From Bradyrhizobium sp. CCBAU 051011 (GTDB taxonomy: Bacteria > Pseudomonadota > Alphaproteobacteria > Rhizobiales > Xanthobacteraceae): a stretch of DNA of 64,000 nucleotides. The notes below the pieces were generated by a model. It was not told the origin of the DNA and did no database searches. It was given only the letters and a program-made list of their open reading frames with translations. The first letter of the stretch is position 1. The number at the start of each line of letters is the position of its first letter. Below, one piece after another: positions 18,767 to 26,858 of this stretch. The stretch is from the NCBI RefSeq assembly GCF_009930815.1, contig NZ_CP022222.1, positions 8,288,501 to 8,352,500 of the forward strand, read 5' to 3'. The translations under genes and the position numbers were made by a program.

Positions 18767-19360
18767 GCCTGGTCCCACTCGTGGAGCTCAAGTTCGAGGG
18801 GCTTCCGGCTCCGAGCAGGCAGCGTCAACAGCGTTCTTTTCCGAAATGATGCCGCTCGAAAACTAACTTTATCCTGGAGGATGTGTTGAGCGATCTCACG
18901 AGGGTCCGCAGGCACTTGGGCGCGGTAAGTGCAGGACCAGTCGAGCCGCATTTCAAGCGCGGCAGGATGAGACGAGAAGGTTCTCAGCCTAAGCGAATGA
19001 CAATCTAAGAGGTGCTTAGTCGACCTTGAAAGGATTGGCTGAGACGGTTCAACTAGAAGCTAGACGGCACCTATATCGGCGACTTCCTGATCGGGTCTGA
19101 TCTGAGCCTCGCGCGCGCTTGCGAGAAGGATACGATCCATCCTTGGTCAGTTCGCCGAAATTCCGGACCCCCTTGGATCGCCGAAGTCGCCGCCGGCTCT
19201 CCGGAGCGGCCAAGGGCGACGCCGCTGACATCGCTAGGCTTACGAGGCCTCTGCACTCATGACGGCGCTCTGAGGGCTCGACGCTTCACCGGGCGCGATC
19301 TGTCGTCAGAACTGAGGCAGGCGCACCACTGTTTGCATCAGAGGATATCGGAAATTGCTG
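18767..19360. other. Intergenic, nothing recognised
   Basis: Right flank of IS66 (target duplication at 18759-18766). A minus-strand frame across the IS66 site (18951 to 18712, rejoining at 14249) is arginine-rich and matches no family. Confidence 0.4.
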
Positions 19361-19450
19361 TCACGAACGCGAGCGAAAAGCATCCATCGCGTGGGCCAAT
19401 AGTATGCCGATACTCAAAAGAACAAGAATCCCGACAAGAGCCGAATACAT
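19361..19450 (-). CDS. 29-residue single-helix membrane peptide
   Basis: MYSALVGILVLLSIGILLAH, then AMDAFRSRS, stop. A single transmembrane helix with a short basic tail. The ATG is preceded by GGAG with 7-nt spacing. Similar tiny membrane ORFs lie at 50226-50309 and 57895-58065. Composition and ribosome site support a real gene; function unknown. Confidence 0.5.
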   Translation of the reverse strand: MYSALVGILVLLSIGILLAHAMDAFRSRS

Positions 19451-19454
19451 ATGC

Positions 19455-20234
19455 CATCTCCATCGCTCACTTCCTTTGAACTGCGCGACCGCTTACACGT
19501 CAAATTAATTCCTGAGCACGAAGTGGGATCGCAGCCAACTGATGAGTCTAAGCCACACCGGCTAGCTGGCAACATGTGGAACGACCAAAGATAGATGTTG
19601 CAAGACCCAGCTGTTCTGTTCAAAACCGACATGATAGGCGTAGCGCGGGTGACCGAAAAACGCGTGTGGCTAATGTGCAGCGGTCGTGGCTTCTGCGTGG
19701 GAATGTACGAAACGACCGCTCCGGCCCTTATGCCTGTAGCATCTGCGCGCAAGAATTGGGGCGACCTGATGAACTTCAGGTGCGAGGCGATCTTGATATT
19801 TGATCCGCTGAGCTCGCCGTCTGGCGAGGTCCGGATCGATTTGAGCTAACCTCATCACGCGTTAGATTAGTCCGTCCGCGGCTTTGCTCCACGGCTTCTT
19901 CAGACCCCCTTCGCGATGGCGTCGTTGCACTTCGAGAACACTTCACCCTCATGCGGTTGGATAGAGGACTTCCACTTTCAAGCAGTCGTTCATACTCGGC
20001 ACTGATGAGAAGCCGCCCGGCAAGCCGGCGGTTTCTTCCCCTCGTCTCACGGACAACCTTTTAGACGCTATTCCGGGGCGCTCATGAAGCGAGCGAACCG
20101 GCAATCCAGAGACGGCGGGAGATTTCCGGGTGCCCAATCGAAATCGGCTGCCGCCGACTTGCGCCACTAAGACCCGCGAATCCGGTTACACCCGAGTTCG
20201 ACTTGTCCTGGAATGACGGATAGAAATGGGCCGC
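19455..20234. other. Intergenic, with one uncertain ORF
   Basis: A plus-strand ORF at 19595-19849 (84 residues, no recognised motif) is the only open frame with protein-like composition. Otherwise nothing is recognised apart from the hairpin at 20014-20035. Confidence 0.35.
20014..20035 (+). terminator. GC-rich hairpin, possible terminator
   Basis: CCGCCCGGC-AA-GCCGGCGG forms an 8-bp stem with one bulged C, followed by TTTCTT on the plus strand. It lies about 200 bp downstream of dctA, which is transcribed from the other strand, so it could end either transcript. Weak evidence. Confidence 0.35.
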
Positions 20235-21557
20235 CTACCCCGCCGTGCTCGAGGTCTCGCCGTGGGTAGGATCGATTTTCGGGTTAAGCCGCGCATGCAG
20301 CGTGGCTTGGTTGAGTTCGCCTTCCCACCAGGCCACGAACACCGCGGCAATACCGTTGCCGATGATATTAGTAAGGGCGCGTACCTCGCTCATAAATTTG
20401 TCGATCGAGAACACGATTGCCATACCCGGCACCAGCACCGGATTAACCACTGAAAGCGTCGCCGCGAGTGTGATGAAGCCGGCCCCGGTGATACCACTTG
20501 CGCCTTTCGAGGTCAGCATCGCCACGACGAGAATGGTCAGCTGCTGGCCGAAGCTGAGATTCACCCCGAGCGCCTGAGCGATAAACAGCGTTGCCAAGGT
20601 CATGTAGATGTTGGTGCCATCGAGGTTGAAGGAGTAGCCGGTAGGTACCACGAGGCCGACCACGGGCTTGGAGCAGCCCAGCCGCTCGAGCTTTGTCATC
20701 AACTGCGGCAGCGCACTTTCCGAGGACGAGGTGCCGAGCACGAGCAAGAGCTCATCCTTGATATAGGCGATAAACTTGAAGATCGAAAAGCCAACGAAGC
20801 GCGCGATCAGGCCGAGCACGACCACCACGAACAGCGCGGCCGTAGCATAGAACAGCGCGACGAGACCGACCAGATTGCCGAGCGCCGCTGGTCCGAACTT
20901 ACCGATCGTGAATGCCATGGCGCCGAATGCGCCGATCGGCGCTGCCTTCATGATAATGGCGATGACGCCGAACACCGCGTGCGCCGCGTCGTCGATCATG
21001 CCACGCAACTTTGCACCGCGCTCACCCAGCGCCATCAGCGAGAAGCCGAACAGGATCGCAAACAAGAGCACCTGCAGGATGTCGCCGCGCGCGAGCGCGC
21101 CGACCACGGTGTCGGGAATGATATTGAGAATGAAATCGACGCTTTTCGAGGCTTCCGCCTGCTTCACGTAGTTGGCGACGGCTGCGGCATCAGGCTTGGC
21201 CGCAAGGCCGTGGCCGATCTGAAAAAGATTGCCCATCACTAGGCCGAGCACCAAGGCAAAGGTGGAGACGATCTCGAAATAGACCAGCGCCTTGAGGCCG
21301 ACCCGGCCAACCTTTTTCGCATCCTGGATGTGCGCGATGCCCGAGACTACGGTGCAGAAGATGATCGGCGCGATCACCATCTTTATTAGCTTAATGAAGC
21401 CGTCACCGAGCGCCTTGACCCAGTCGTTGGTGGCGAGCGACGGCCACAGCCAACCGACGAGGACGCCAATCAGAATCGCGATCAGCACCTGAACGTAGAG
21501 GATTTTGTACCAAGTTCGCGACGCCCGCGCGGGCGCCGCAGTTGCGATGGTGGTCAT
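20235..21557 (-). CDS. dctA: C4-dicarboxylate/H+ symporter DctA
   Basis: 440 residues, full length. DctA imports succinate, fumarate and malate across the inner membrane and is the carbon supply for bacteroids in nodules. Family motifs: [16 protein letters not shown], a serine-rich reentrant loop [13 protein letters not shown], the substrate/cation region [14 protein letters not shown], and [13 protein letters not shown]. Start: ATG 21557, 6 nt after GGAAGGAG; an in-frame upstream extension to 21617 has no such site. The upstream region carries a GTCGGAAATCCGAC palindrome (21663-21676) that is repeated near 58.6 kb with a broken dctA start. Confidence 0.95.
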   Translation of the reverse strand: MTTIATAAPARASRTWYKILYVQVLIAILIGVLVGWLWPSLATNDWVKALGDGFIKLIKMVIAPIIFCTVVSGIAHIQDAKKVGRVGLKALVYFEIVSTFALVLGLVMGNLFQIGHGLAAKPDAAAVANYVKQAEASKSVDFILNIIPDTVVGALARGDILQVLLFAILFGFSLMALGERGAKLRGMIDDAAHAVFGVIAIIMKAAPIGAFGAMAFTIGKFGPAALGNLVGLVALFYATAALFVVVVLGLIARFVGFSIFKFIAYIKDELLLVLGTSSSESALPQLMTKLERLGCSKPVVGLVVPTGYSFNLDGTNIYMTLATLFIAQALGVNLSFGQQLTILVVAMLTSKGASGITGAGFITLAATLSVVNPVLVPGMAIVFSIDKFMSEVRALTNIIGNGIAAVFVAWWEGELNQATLHARLNPKIDPTHGETSSTAG

Positions 21558-21662
21558 GACGCTCCTTCCCATACGAACTCGAACACCGAGCCCTCGCGCG
21601 TTGAGAGGCGACGGCATCAGACGAGCCTTCCATGCCAGCCGTGTCCGATTGAAGACGGCGAT

Positions 21663-21676
21663 GTCGGAAATCCGAC
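21663..21676. promoter_or_regulatory. Palindrome upstream of dctA, possible regulator site
   Basis: GTCGGAAATCCGAC is a 6-bp perfect inverted repeat around AA, about 105 bp upstream of the dctA start. The diverged upstream copy at 58619-58632 keeps it as GTCGGAAGTCCGAC while flanking bases differ. That conservation hints at a protein-binding site; the regulator is unknown. Confidence 0.45.
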
Positions 21677-21780
21677 AGCCTGCAGCGTGATTCCAAGGGC
21701 AGGCTGGCTGTTACGTGTCTTTTCTCTCGTTAAGCAAGACGCGCACCAAGCGCGAAACCATGCGGCCGTTCGACCCGCTA

Positions 21781-22113
21781 GACGGTGAACCGAAACTCTC
21801 CTGACTGGCTTGGCCGAATGCCAGAACCGTTCGTGCCGTCGAAGGCAGAGGCGTTGTTCAGCGCCAGGCGCAGCTTGCGCTGGCGCAGCACATTGGACGT
21901 GGCGTCGAGATCGACGAGCTGCTTGCGGTCGATGTCCTGCTCCGATCGCGCTTTGAAGTCGGCGGCGATCCTGACCTTCAGCTCGTAAAGCTCGGAATTG
22001 ACAATCTGGCCGATGGCGGAGCGGCTTTCGCGCATCTCTTTCCAGCTGGCGGCGGCGCAGGTGCCTAGGCCGCACAGCCCGCGCATTCCGGTAATGACGA
22101 CGCGCCTGTTCAT
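21781..22113 (-). pseudogene. nodE: nodE remnant (internally deleted beta-ketoacyl synthase)
   Basis: NodE is the host-specific ketoacyl synthase that builds unusual acyl chains for Nod factor. Here ATG 22113 starts MNRRVVITGMRGLCGLGT, then WKEMRESRSAIGQIVNSELY and LKVRIAADFK, the FabF/NodE N-terminus. After about 70 codons it jumps to a C-terminal block (LDATSNVLRQRKLRLALNNAS, AFDGTN). The catalytic Cys and both His regions are gone. It follows the nodF remnant directly, and the frame is open, so a 110-residue protein could be made but cannot be an active synthase. Confidence 0.82.
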
Positions 22114-22116
22114 TCA

Positions 22117-22382
22117 GGCCTTCTTAGCGAACAGGCCGTGGACAGCTTGAACCGTGGCGCCGATATGGTTGAGATTTCGACCAGGCATCGTCCGTGTTCG
22201 TCTCGATCTGCATGCAGCTGGACTGCTTCAGGTCGTAGGTCAGGTTCGTCAACTCAGCGAATGAGGCCACACAAGGTAAGTTCCGCGGCGAGCGTTATCT
22301 CGCCGCCGCCCGCTGCGTATTCCTTGGTTTTGGCGATGATTTCCTTCGCGAGTTCGATCTGCCATTCTGTTGCTTCCATCAG
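22117..22382 (-). pseudogene. nodF: nodF remnant (acyl carrier protein)
   Basis: NodF is the dedicated acyl carrier protein partner of NodE. ATG at 22382 begins ATEWQIELAKEIIAKTKEY, then AGGGEITLAAELTLCGL where the 4'-phosphopantetheine serine block (LGIDSL in NodF) should follow; the frame is lost there and DSL is not readable. Other frames carry LTNLTYDLKQ, then IETNTDDAWS, then LNHIGATVQAVHGLFAKKA ending in TGA at 22117. Order, spacing and position behind a nod box and before nodE identify it. Non-functional. Confidence 0.8.
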
Positions 22383-22493
22383 GCGCCTCGACGCCAACGC
22401 GACGCCGTTCCTCAGCCGAGCCGCGTCGCGCGACAAAAGAAGTCACGTGATCAGAGCGCGTCAGGTGCTGCTGCCAATGCAACATTCCGCAAC

Positions 22494-22543
22494 ATTGGTA
22501 AAATTGATTTTTTGGATGGTAAGCATCCACGCTGCGTATGAAC
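22494..22543 (-). promoter_or_regulatory. nod box (NodD-binding site)
   Basis: On the minus strand: TTCATACGCAGCGTGGATG, then CTTACCATCCAAAAAATC, then AATTTTACCAATG. It agrees with the rhizobial nod box, including the GTGGATG, ATCC and AATCAATTTTACCAAT blocks. It lies about 110 bp upstream of nodF and points to it, so flavonoid-activated NodD would have driven nodFE. The box is better preserved than the genes behind it. Confidence 0.85.
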
Positions 22544-22689
22544 TCCTCGCGACAAAACAAGAAAGTCGCACCCTGGCCGTCCCTCTACTGGGTCCCGGCC
22601 CCTTTCGGGATGCGGGTAACCGCCCCCGGTTTGTGGCCAGCCATCGAGGCCGCGATGGGCGTAGCCTTGAAAACTGAAAAAAGGACACG

Positions 22690-22935
22690 ACAAAGGCGAC
22701 CGTCGGCACCTTCACCTCGAACGGCAACGGCTTTTCCGGCCCGATTCGCACCTCGCTCTCAGCGCCGGCCAAGCTGGTCCGCGTCGAGACCCCCTCCGAA
22801 GGGCCGCACTTCTGAATCTTCGGGCCTAGTGTCAAGCTAGGCGCCCCCTAGGCAGAAGACCGCCAAGGACACGGAGCGTGACTATCTCTCGGTCAAGCTG
22901 ACGATCCGAGCTCCCGGCTTCGATCTACGCAACCC
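22690..22935 (+). pseudogene. DUF736-family protein remnant
   Basis: [19 protein letters not shown], then [19 protein letters not shown], a stop, IFGPSVKLGAP, another frame change, and YLSVKL-DDPSF. DUF736 proteins are small and common on rhizobial plasmids and integrative elements near conjugation genes. At least one in-frame stop (22813) and one frameshift break it. Confidence 0.72.
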
Positions 22936-23132
22936 TGATCGAGGTGCAAGGAGGACAGGGAAGGCCTCCACCCCATCTGGTCACGCCGCTGCCTGGACCG
23001 GGGGCCCGCAGCATCGGCTTCGCCGAAAAGGCGCGGGTTTGGCCGCCGTGCTTACCCCGCTCACGAGGCTATGACGTCTCTGGCGCACGTCATTAAAAAT
23101 GCATTACCTAGCCGCGCATAGAGGAGTTCGCT
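22936..23132. other. Intergenic, nothing recognised
   Basis: Possible last part of the DUF736 gene (ATLIEVQGGQG-like frame near 22930), then no recognisable feature. Confidence 0.35.
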
Positions 23133-23312
23133 ATGGCTTCGAATGCTCTCGTCCAGACCCGACTCGATGCGGACGTAAAGGAAAAGGCCACCGCGGTGCG
23201 GATTCTGCTAACACGCACGGCTAACAAACGGATGCTTCTGCCGAAGCCCGTGAGCAACAGCCACCGGATGCAGTTGCGACGTTCAGTACAGGGTGCGCCG
23301 GCATTCGGATGA
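23133..23312 (+). pseudogene. RelB/DinJ-type antitoxin remnant
   Basis: ATG 23133 after GAGGAG. MASNALVQTRLDADVKEKATAV matches the ribbon-helix-helix N-terminus of RelB/DinJ antitoxins. RILLTRTANKRMLLPKP then resembles the family's helix end, with the middle helix-linker missing. 59 codons in total against about 80-90 usual. No RelE-like toxin could be read downstream. Confidence 0.65.
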
Positions 23313-23531
23313 AAGTCACTGGGTGCGGGCGCTTGGCACGACCATCACTTACGATAGCTGGTTCGTGAGAAGGACTGGCGGATACCCGGTCCAATCTCGA
23401 TTATTCCAAGTTCGATGCGCATTTCGCGCAATGATGCGACACCCGCTCAACTGACTGAGGAAGCACGTTTAATAGGAGCATTTCCTGGTTTCGACTCGTT
23501 TGTTGAAGAAAGACCTTGTTGAGCTACTTCT

Positions 23532-23873
23532 ATGCGTCGGACAATATCTGATTCAGACACACACTCATTGCAGAGAAATTCGATCGAAGCATGTTCAGCC
23601 CGGATCGTGCTTGATCAATTCGGTCGCGTGAAGAGCGGCTGGATCAAATCGGTCAAAGGGTTTGAGACGCGACTGATCAGCCTTGGATCAGAAATCCGAT
23701 CGATCCATGGCGAAGGATCGTCGAAATTTGTCGTGGCTGATGAACGTGTTTCGATAATTGTTGACCTGGATCGTGATCTTCTACTCCGCGCTGTCGACCC
23801 GTCGGATGCGGACCCACTAGCTAGAACGAAAGCGGAGTCTCATAGCGGTGAGTGCTCGGAGCCTCGCGGTTAA
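23532..23873 (+). CDS. Hypothetical protein
   Basis: 113 residues. The middle (SARIVLDQFGRVKSGWIKSV ... KFVVADERVSIIVDLDRDLL) has beta-rich, protein-like composition but no family was recognised. No strong ribosome site is seen. It lies between the antitoxin remnant and speD on the opposite strand. Confidence 0.35.
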   Translation: MRRTISDSDTHSLQRNSIEACSARIVLDQFGRVKSGWIKSVKGFETRLISLGSEIRSIHGEGSSKFVVADERVSIIVDLDRDLLLRAVDPSDADPLARTKAESHSGECSEPRG

Positions 23874-23988
23874 GCTGTGATACGAGATGTTAGCCCAAGA
23901 TGTTTTTCGATTGCGGCAGTGAGTTCGATACCCTCACCCGGGCGGTCGGAAACAAGGCCGGCTATTCCAAGAAGATCGACCATCTGCT

Positions 23989-24381
23989 TCAACGCGTCGG
24001 CTTGATTGACACACCTCTCCGGAAGCTGCGAACGTCAGACTGTTCGGGCTGAAACGCCTCAACTAGAACTGGCACGGCGCTCGCAGGATCGCTGTTGCCA
24101 CATGCGAAGACATCAGCGGCCGCGTAGCACCTCTCAGGCCAAGTATGTAAGGTAATGTGCGATTCAGCCAACAAGGCGATTGCGGAGACGCCGTGACCCG
24201 GACAAAACTTGTGAACGTGAAGGTGGAGTAATGTCGCCCTCGCGGCACGGGTGGCTTTTCGGATTGCGTCTTCTGCAATGGCCGGATCGTCGAGGTTCTT
24301 CGCTCCCCATAGCTCGATGAGCATATGCGTCGCACCGGTGGACAGAGCCGGTGGGGCTTCCTTCTCGTTATCATTAGTCAT
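23989..24381 (-). CDS. speD: S-adenosylmethionine decarboxylase proenzyme
   Basis: 130 residues, the small bacterial class 1B enzyme. It self-cleaves at ESHITLHTWPE, where Ser74 becomes the pyruvoyl group; the catalytic FCPGHGVSA region (Cys60) is also present. It makes decarboxylated SAM, the aminopropyl donor for spermidine. The start is ATG 24381 behind GGAG with 6-nt spacing; an in-frame ATG at 24393 lacks one. No spermidine synthase gene is nearby, so its partner must be elsewhere in the genome. Confidence 0.92.
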   Translation of the reverse strand: MTNDNEKEAPPALSTGATHMLIELWGAKNLDDPAIAEDAIRKATRAARATLLHLHVHKFCPGHGVSAIALLAESHITLHTWPERCYAAADVFACGNSDPASAVPVLVEAFQPEQSDVRSFRRGVSIKPTR

Positions 24382-24429
24382 TAAGAACTCCATTGAATTA
24401 TCGGCCCAGTAAGCTGAGCTATTCGGGAT

Positions 24430-25010
24430 TTAGGTGACGAGGTAATCAGGCGCTTGGTTTGCCGGCGCTTGGATGCCCTCAAATGCCGTCGCTGAATCTG
24501 ACAACTGCGACGACCTTCGGCGACTGATTTATGCCGTTGAGCCGCCGCCAAGTCCTTGCTGCGGCGATCACCAGCTTGAACACCATCGGCCTGGCGGTGG
24601 TTGGCGAGAAGGAGCCCTTCGTCCGCACCATCCTGTATCGCCCCGTGGCGAACAAGCTCTCGATGAGATTGGTGGTGGAGCGCAAGTGATCCCAATGTTC
24701 GGCAAGAAAATCGTAGAAGGCCAGTAGTGCGTCGCGATCCTTGACCAGGCATTCGATCGCCCGGCCGTACTTGGCCCAATACTTCTCGGGGAAGACGTCG
24801 ATCGCCGCTTCGGCGGACGCTCGGTTCGCGCCCAACAGACCTCGCGCAAATCCTTCTTCATAGTGGCCTGCGCAGAGAGTGGACCTTGTCCAGGACGTTC
24901 ACAGTCTTGTGCATCCAGCATCGCTGGTGGCGTGTGCCGGGAAAGACCTCGTCGAGCGCCTTGTGGAAGTCGAGCGCGCCGTCGCCGACATTGGCCACAC
25001 TCATTGTTAT
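24430..25010 (-). pseudogene. IS256-family transposase, C-terminal half, frameshifted
   Basis: Mutator-type transposase. Minus-strand blocks: GDGALDFHKALDEVFPGTRHQRCWMHKTVNVLDK (about 25005-24905), then KDLREVC, then in another frame AAIDVFPEKYWAKYGRAIECL, HWDHLRSTTNLIESLFATGRYR with the catalytic Glu, and TKGSFSPTTARPMVFKL. Frameshifts separate the parts and the N-terminal third is absent. Its left boundary interrupts the outer-membrane protein gene at about 25010. Confidence 0.82.
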
Positions 25011-25499
25011 TGATGACGTCGCCTTGATTGTTTTGCCAAGCCACGCCTTGCTTGAGGTAGGCCAGCGTGTGGCCATGCGCGCCAAAAGCGTAACCGAGGC
25101 GACCGGCCGCGGGGACAAGACGTTTGGACTTGCCTTGCAGTTTGCGCTCCGCACAATGCCGGAGACCACGAGGCAGGTATTTGTGCTGTTGGAGGCAGCA
25201 CCGCTGGGATCGAGTTTGACGCCAAACGCCCAGCTATTCTTCTGCCAGTTGCAGCCGATCTGGCCGCCTTCCAGGAACTCAGGAGCATCGAGGAAGCCGC
25301 CATAGACTGACGGACCGTAGGGATTACTGAAGGATTTTTGGCCGTTACCAACGTCGACGTGCCCGCCAATATCTCCTCCGGACGAGCTCCATAGGGCCGC
25401 TGGCAGTTGTACTGCTGGCTCAAGATCCGCCGAATTGGCCGCACCGCTTGCGACCAGCGCAATCGTTGTCGCTCCCCAAAAACGAACTCCAGATCGCAT
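25010..25499 (-). pseudogene. Outer-membrane beta-barrel protein (Omp25/OmpA-like), truncated
   Basis: ATG 25499 starts a signal peptide (RFWGATTIALVASGAANSAD) followed by porin-like sequence: VYGGFLDAPEFLEGGQIGCNWQKNSW, then FGVKLDPSGAASN and CKASPNV. A frameshift near 25120 follows; another frame gives GVAWQNNQGDVINNNE, where the family's barrel continues, but an IS256 fragment begins there. About half of the expected barrel is missing. Such proteins are abundant surface proteins in rhizobia. Confidence 0.72.
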
Positions 25500-25509
25500 C
25501 AAACACTCC

Positions 25510-26858
25510 GCGGCGCTTTCGAGATCCACAACCGAGCGCCTTCAAGCTGTCATCGGTGATGGCACCGCGACTGAAGCAAGCACCGTGCCGCTTGGAAATC
25601 GAGGGGCTCCAGTTACTTCGTACCGGGTGCATGCGTCAGGTTATGGACAATGGTCTTGAAGCTGACAATCGCGCTGTAGCATCCGACACTATGCTGCGCA
25701 GCAGGAAACCGCCCTTTTCGCCGCAGGAGTAGAAGGACATTCTTGTTCGCCTGGACAGGCTTTCGATCTCACCTATCGAGGCTCACGCGAAACCGTGAAA
25801 GCCGATGGATATCACCGACAAGCGGAGCCGGCCTGGACGCGGGACCCGTCTACCCGCACAGGGAGCGCACCGGCTAGGCCGCGCCTTATCGAAGTCCGGC
25901 TGGTTGGGAAGACTCATCACGAGCGATCAATCACGCAACGCCACGCGCAGGAAAGGCTCATCATCCGCGTCTTCCAGCTTACCACGAATACCCGCGTGAT
26001 AATAACAGTCCGGCTCCGGCTTCGCCGTACTGGTGAGTGGCTTTGCCGCAACACTATTCTGGTGCATCTGCGCTAGGAAAAGGAGTTGCCGAGCATGCGT
26101 CTCGTGGAGACTAAGCGAAGGCGCCATCCGCAATACAATTCCGGTTCGCAAAGCCGTATCGGTACACCCTTTCTGGTGGACTGGACGTCGCCTGCCGTTC
26201 ACAGCAAACCTTTCTGAGCGCGTTTCGTTTGCGCCAAGGTGAACGACTGCGAACATCAACAGACCAAGGACCTGGCGGTGATGGTTCTGCACGCCCGCGC
26301 CTCGGCACGCCGCCCATAGCTATCTGATTATGGCCAAGAGCGCCAAAACGCTTGAGCGCGCAACGACTGCCCTTCAGCGTCTATGCGAACAACGCCGGCC
26401 TCGTGGAAAACGGTAACACGTCCCTGTGTTGGCTCTTGCACAATCGATGTTACCGCTTGGTCACCGCGGGCGACCTGTAGCCCGGCGAGCGCCAAGTCCC
26501 CGCTTTCATGAGGAGCGCACCAAATGATTGTGCAGGCGCCTACAAATGAAAGAATTCACAAGCCGGAACGCGTCTCTGTGCGCGACGCGTCTCTGTGCGC
26601 GCTTGGTTGAGGATGCCATGCAGACTATCTCGTGCCCACTACAAGATCTGGTAGATGCCAACGCCAACTTGAGACCCTAGCGTCCAGCCGTGTTCCCCTG
26701 CCCGATCATAGAGGAAAAGTGTGAACGAAGGACGCGAAGCTAAGAAGCAGGCAAACCGGCACACTATGACTGGCAGAACCAGGGTGGCTACGCATTACAC
26801 ACGCTCGATTGGTGTTCTGATTTAAGGGTCGCTGAAGGCGACGAATGGCGGGACGCGT
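25510..26858. other. Long non-coding or decayed stretch upstream of the NRPS
   Basis: Short arginine-rich frames only (for example 25795-26076 +, 25927-26292 -), without recognised motifs. The NRPS promoter must lie at its right end, but no -24/-12, nod box or tts box could be defended. One TGT-N10-ACA (26427-26442) is discussed under rejected items. Confidence 0.4.

Noticed and set aside
21560..21640. TGGCATGGAAGGCTC upstream of dctA as a sigma-54 promoter
   Set aside because: The GG-GC spacing is two bases short of the sigma-54 rule and the motif is not kept in the duplicated upstream copy.
25745..25790. GAGATCGAAAGCCTG as part of a tts box
   Set aside because: Only the GATCGAAAGC core is similar; the rest of the TtsI box is absent and no secreted-effector gene follows.
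26427..26442. TGT-N10-ACA, a NifA upstream-activator-like sequence about 420 bp before the NRPS gene
   Set aside because: Such a pattern is expected about 15 times by chance in 64 kb, and no -24/-12 promoter (TGGCAC-N5-TTGC) was found between it and the gene.
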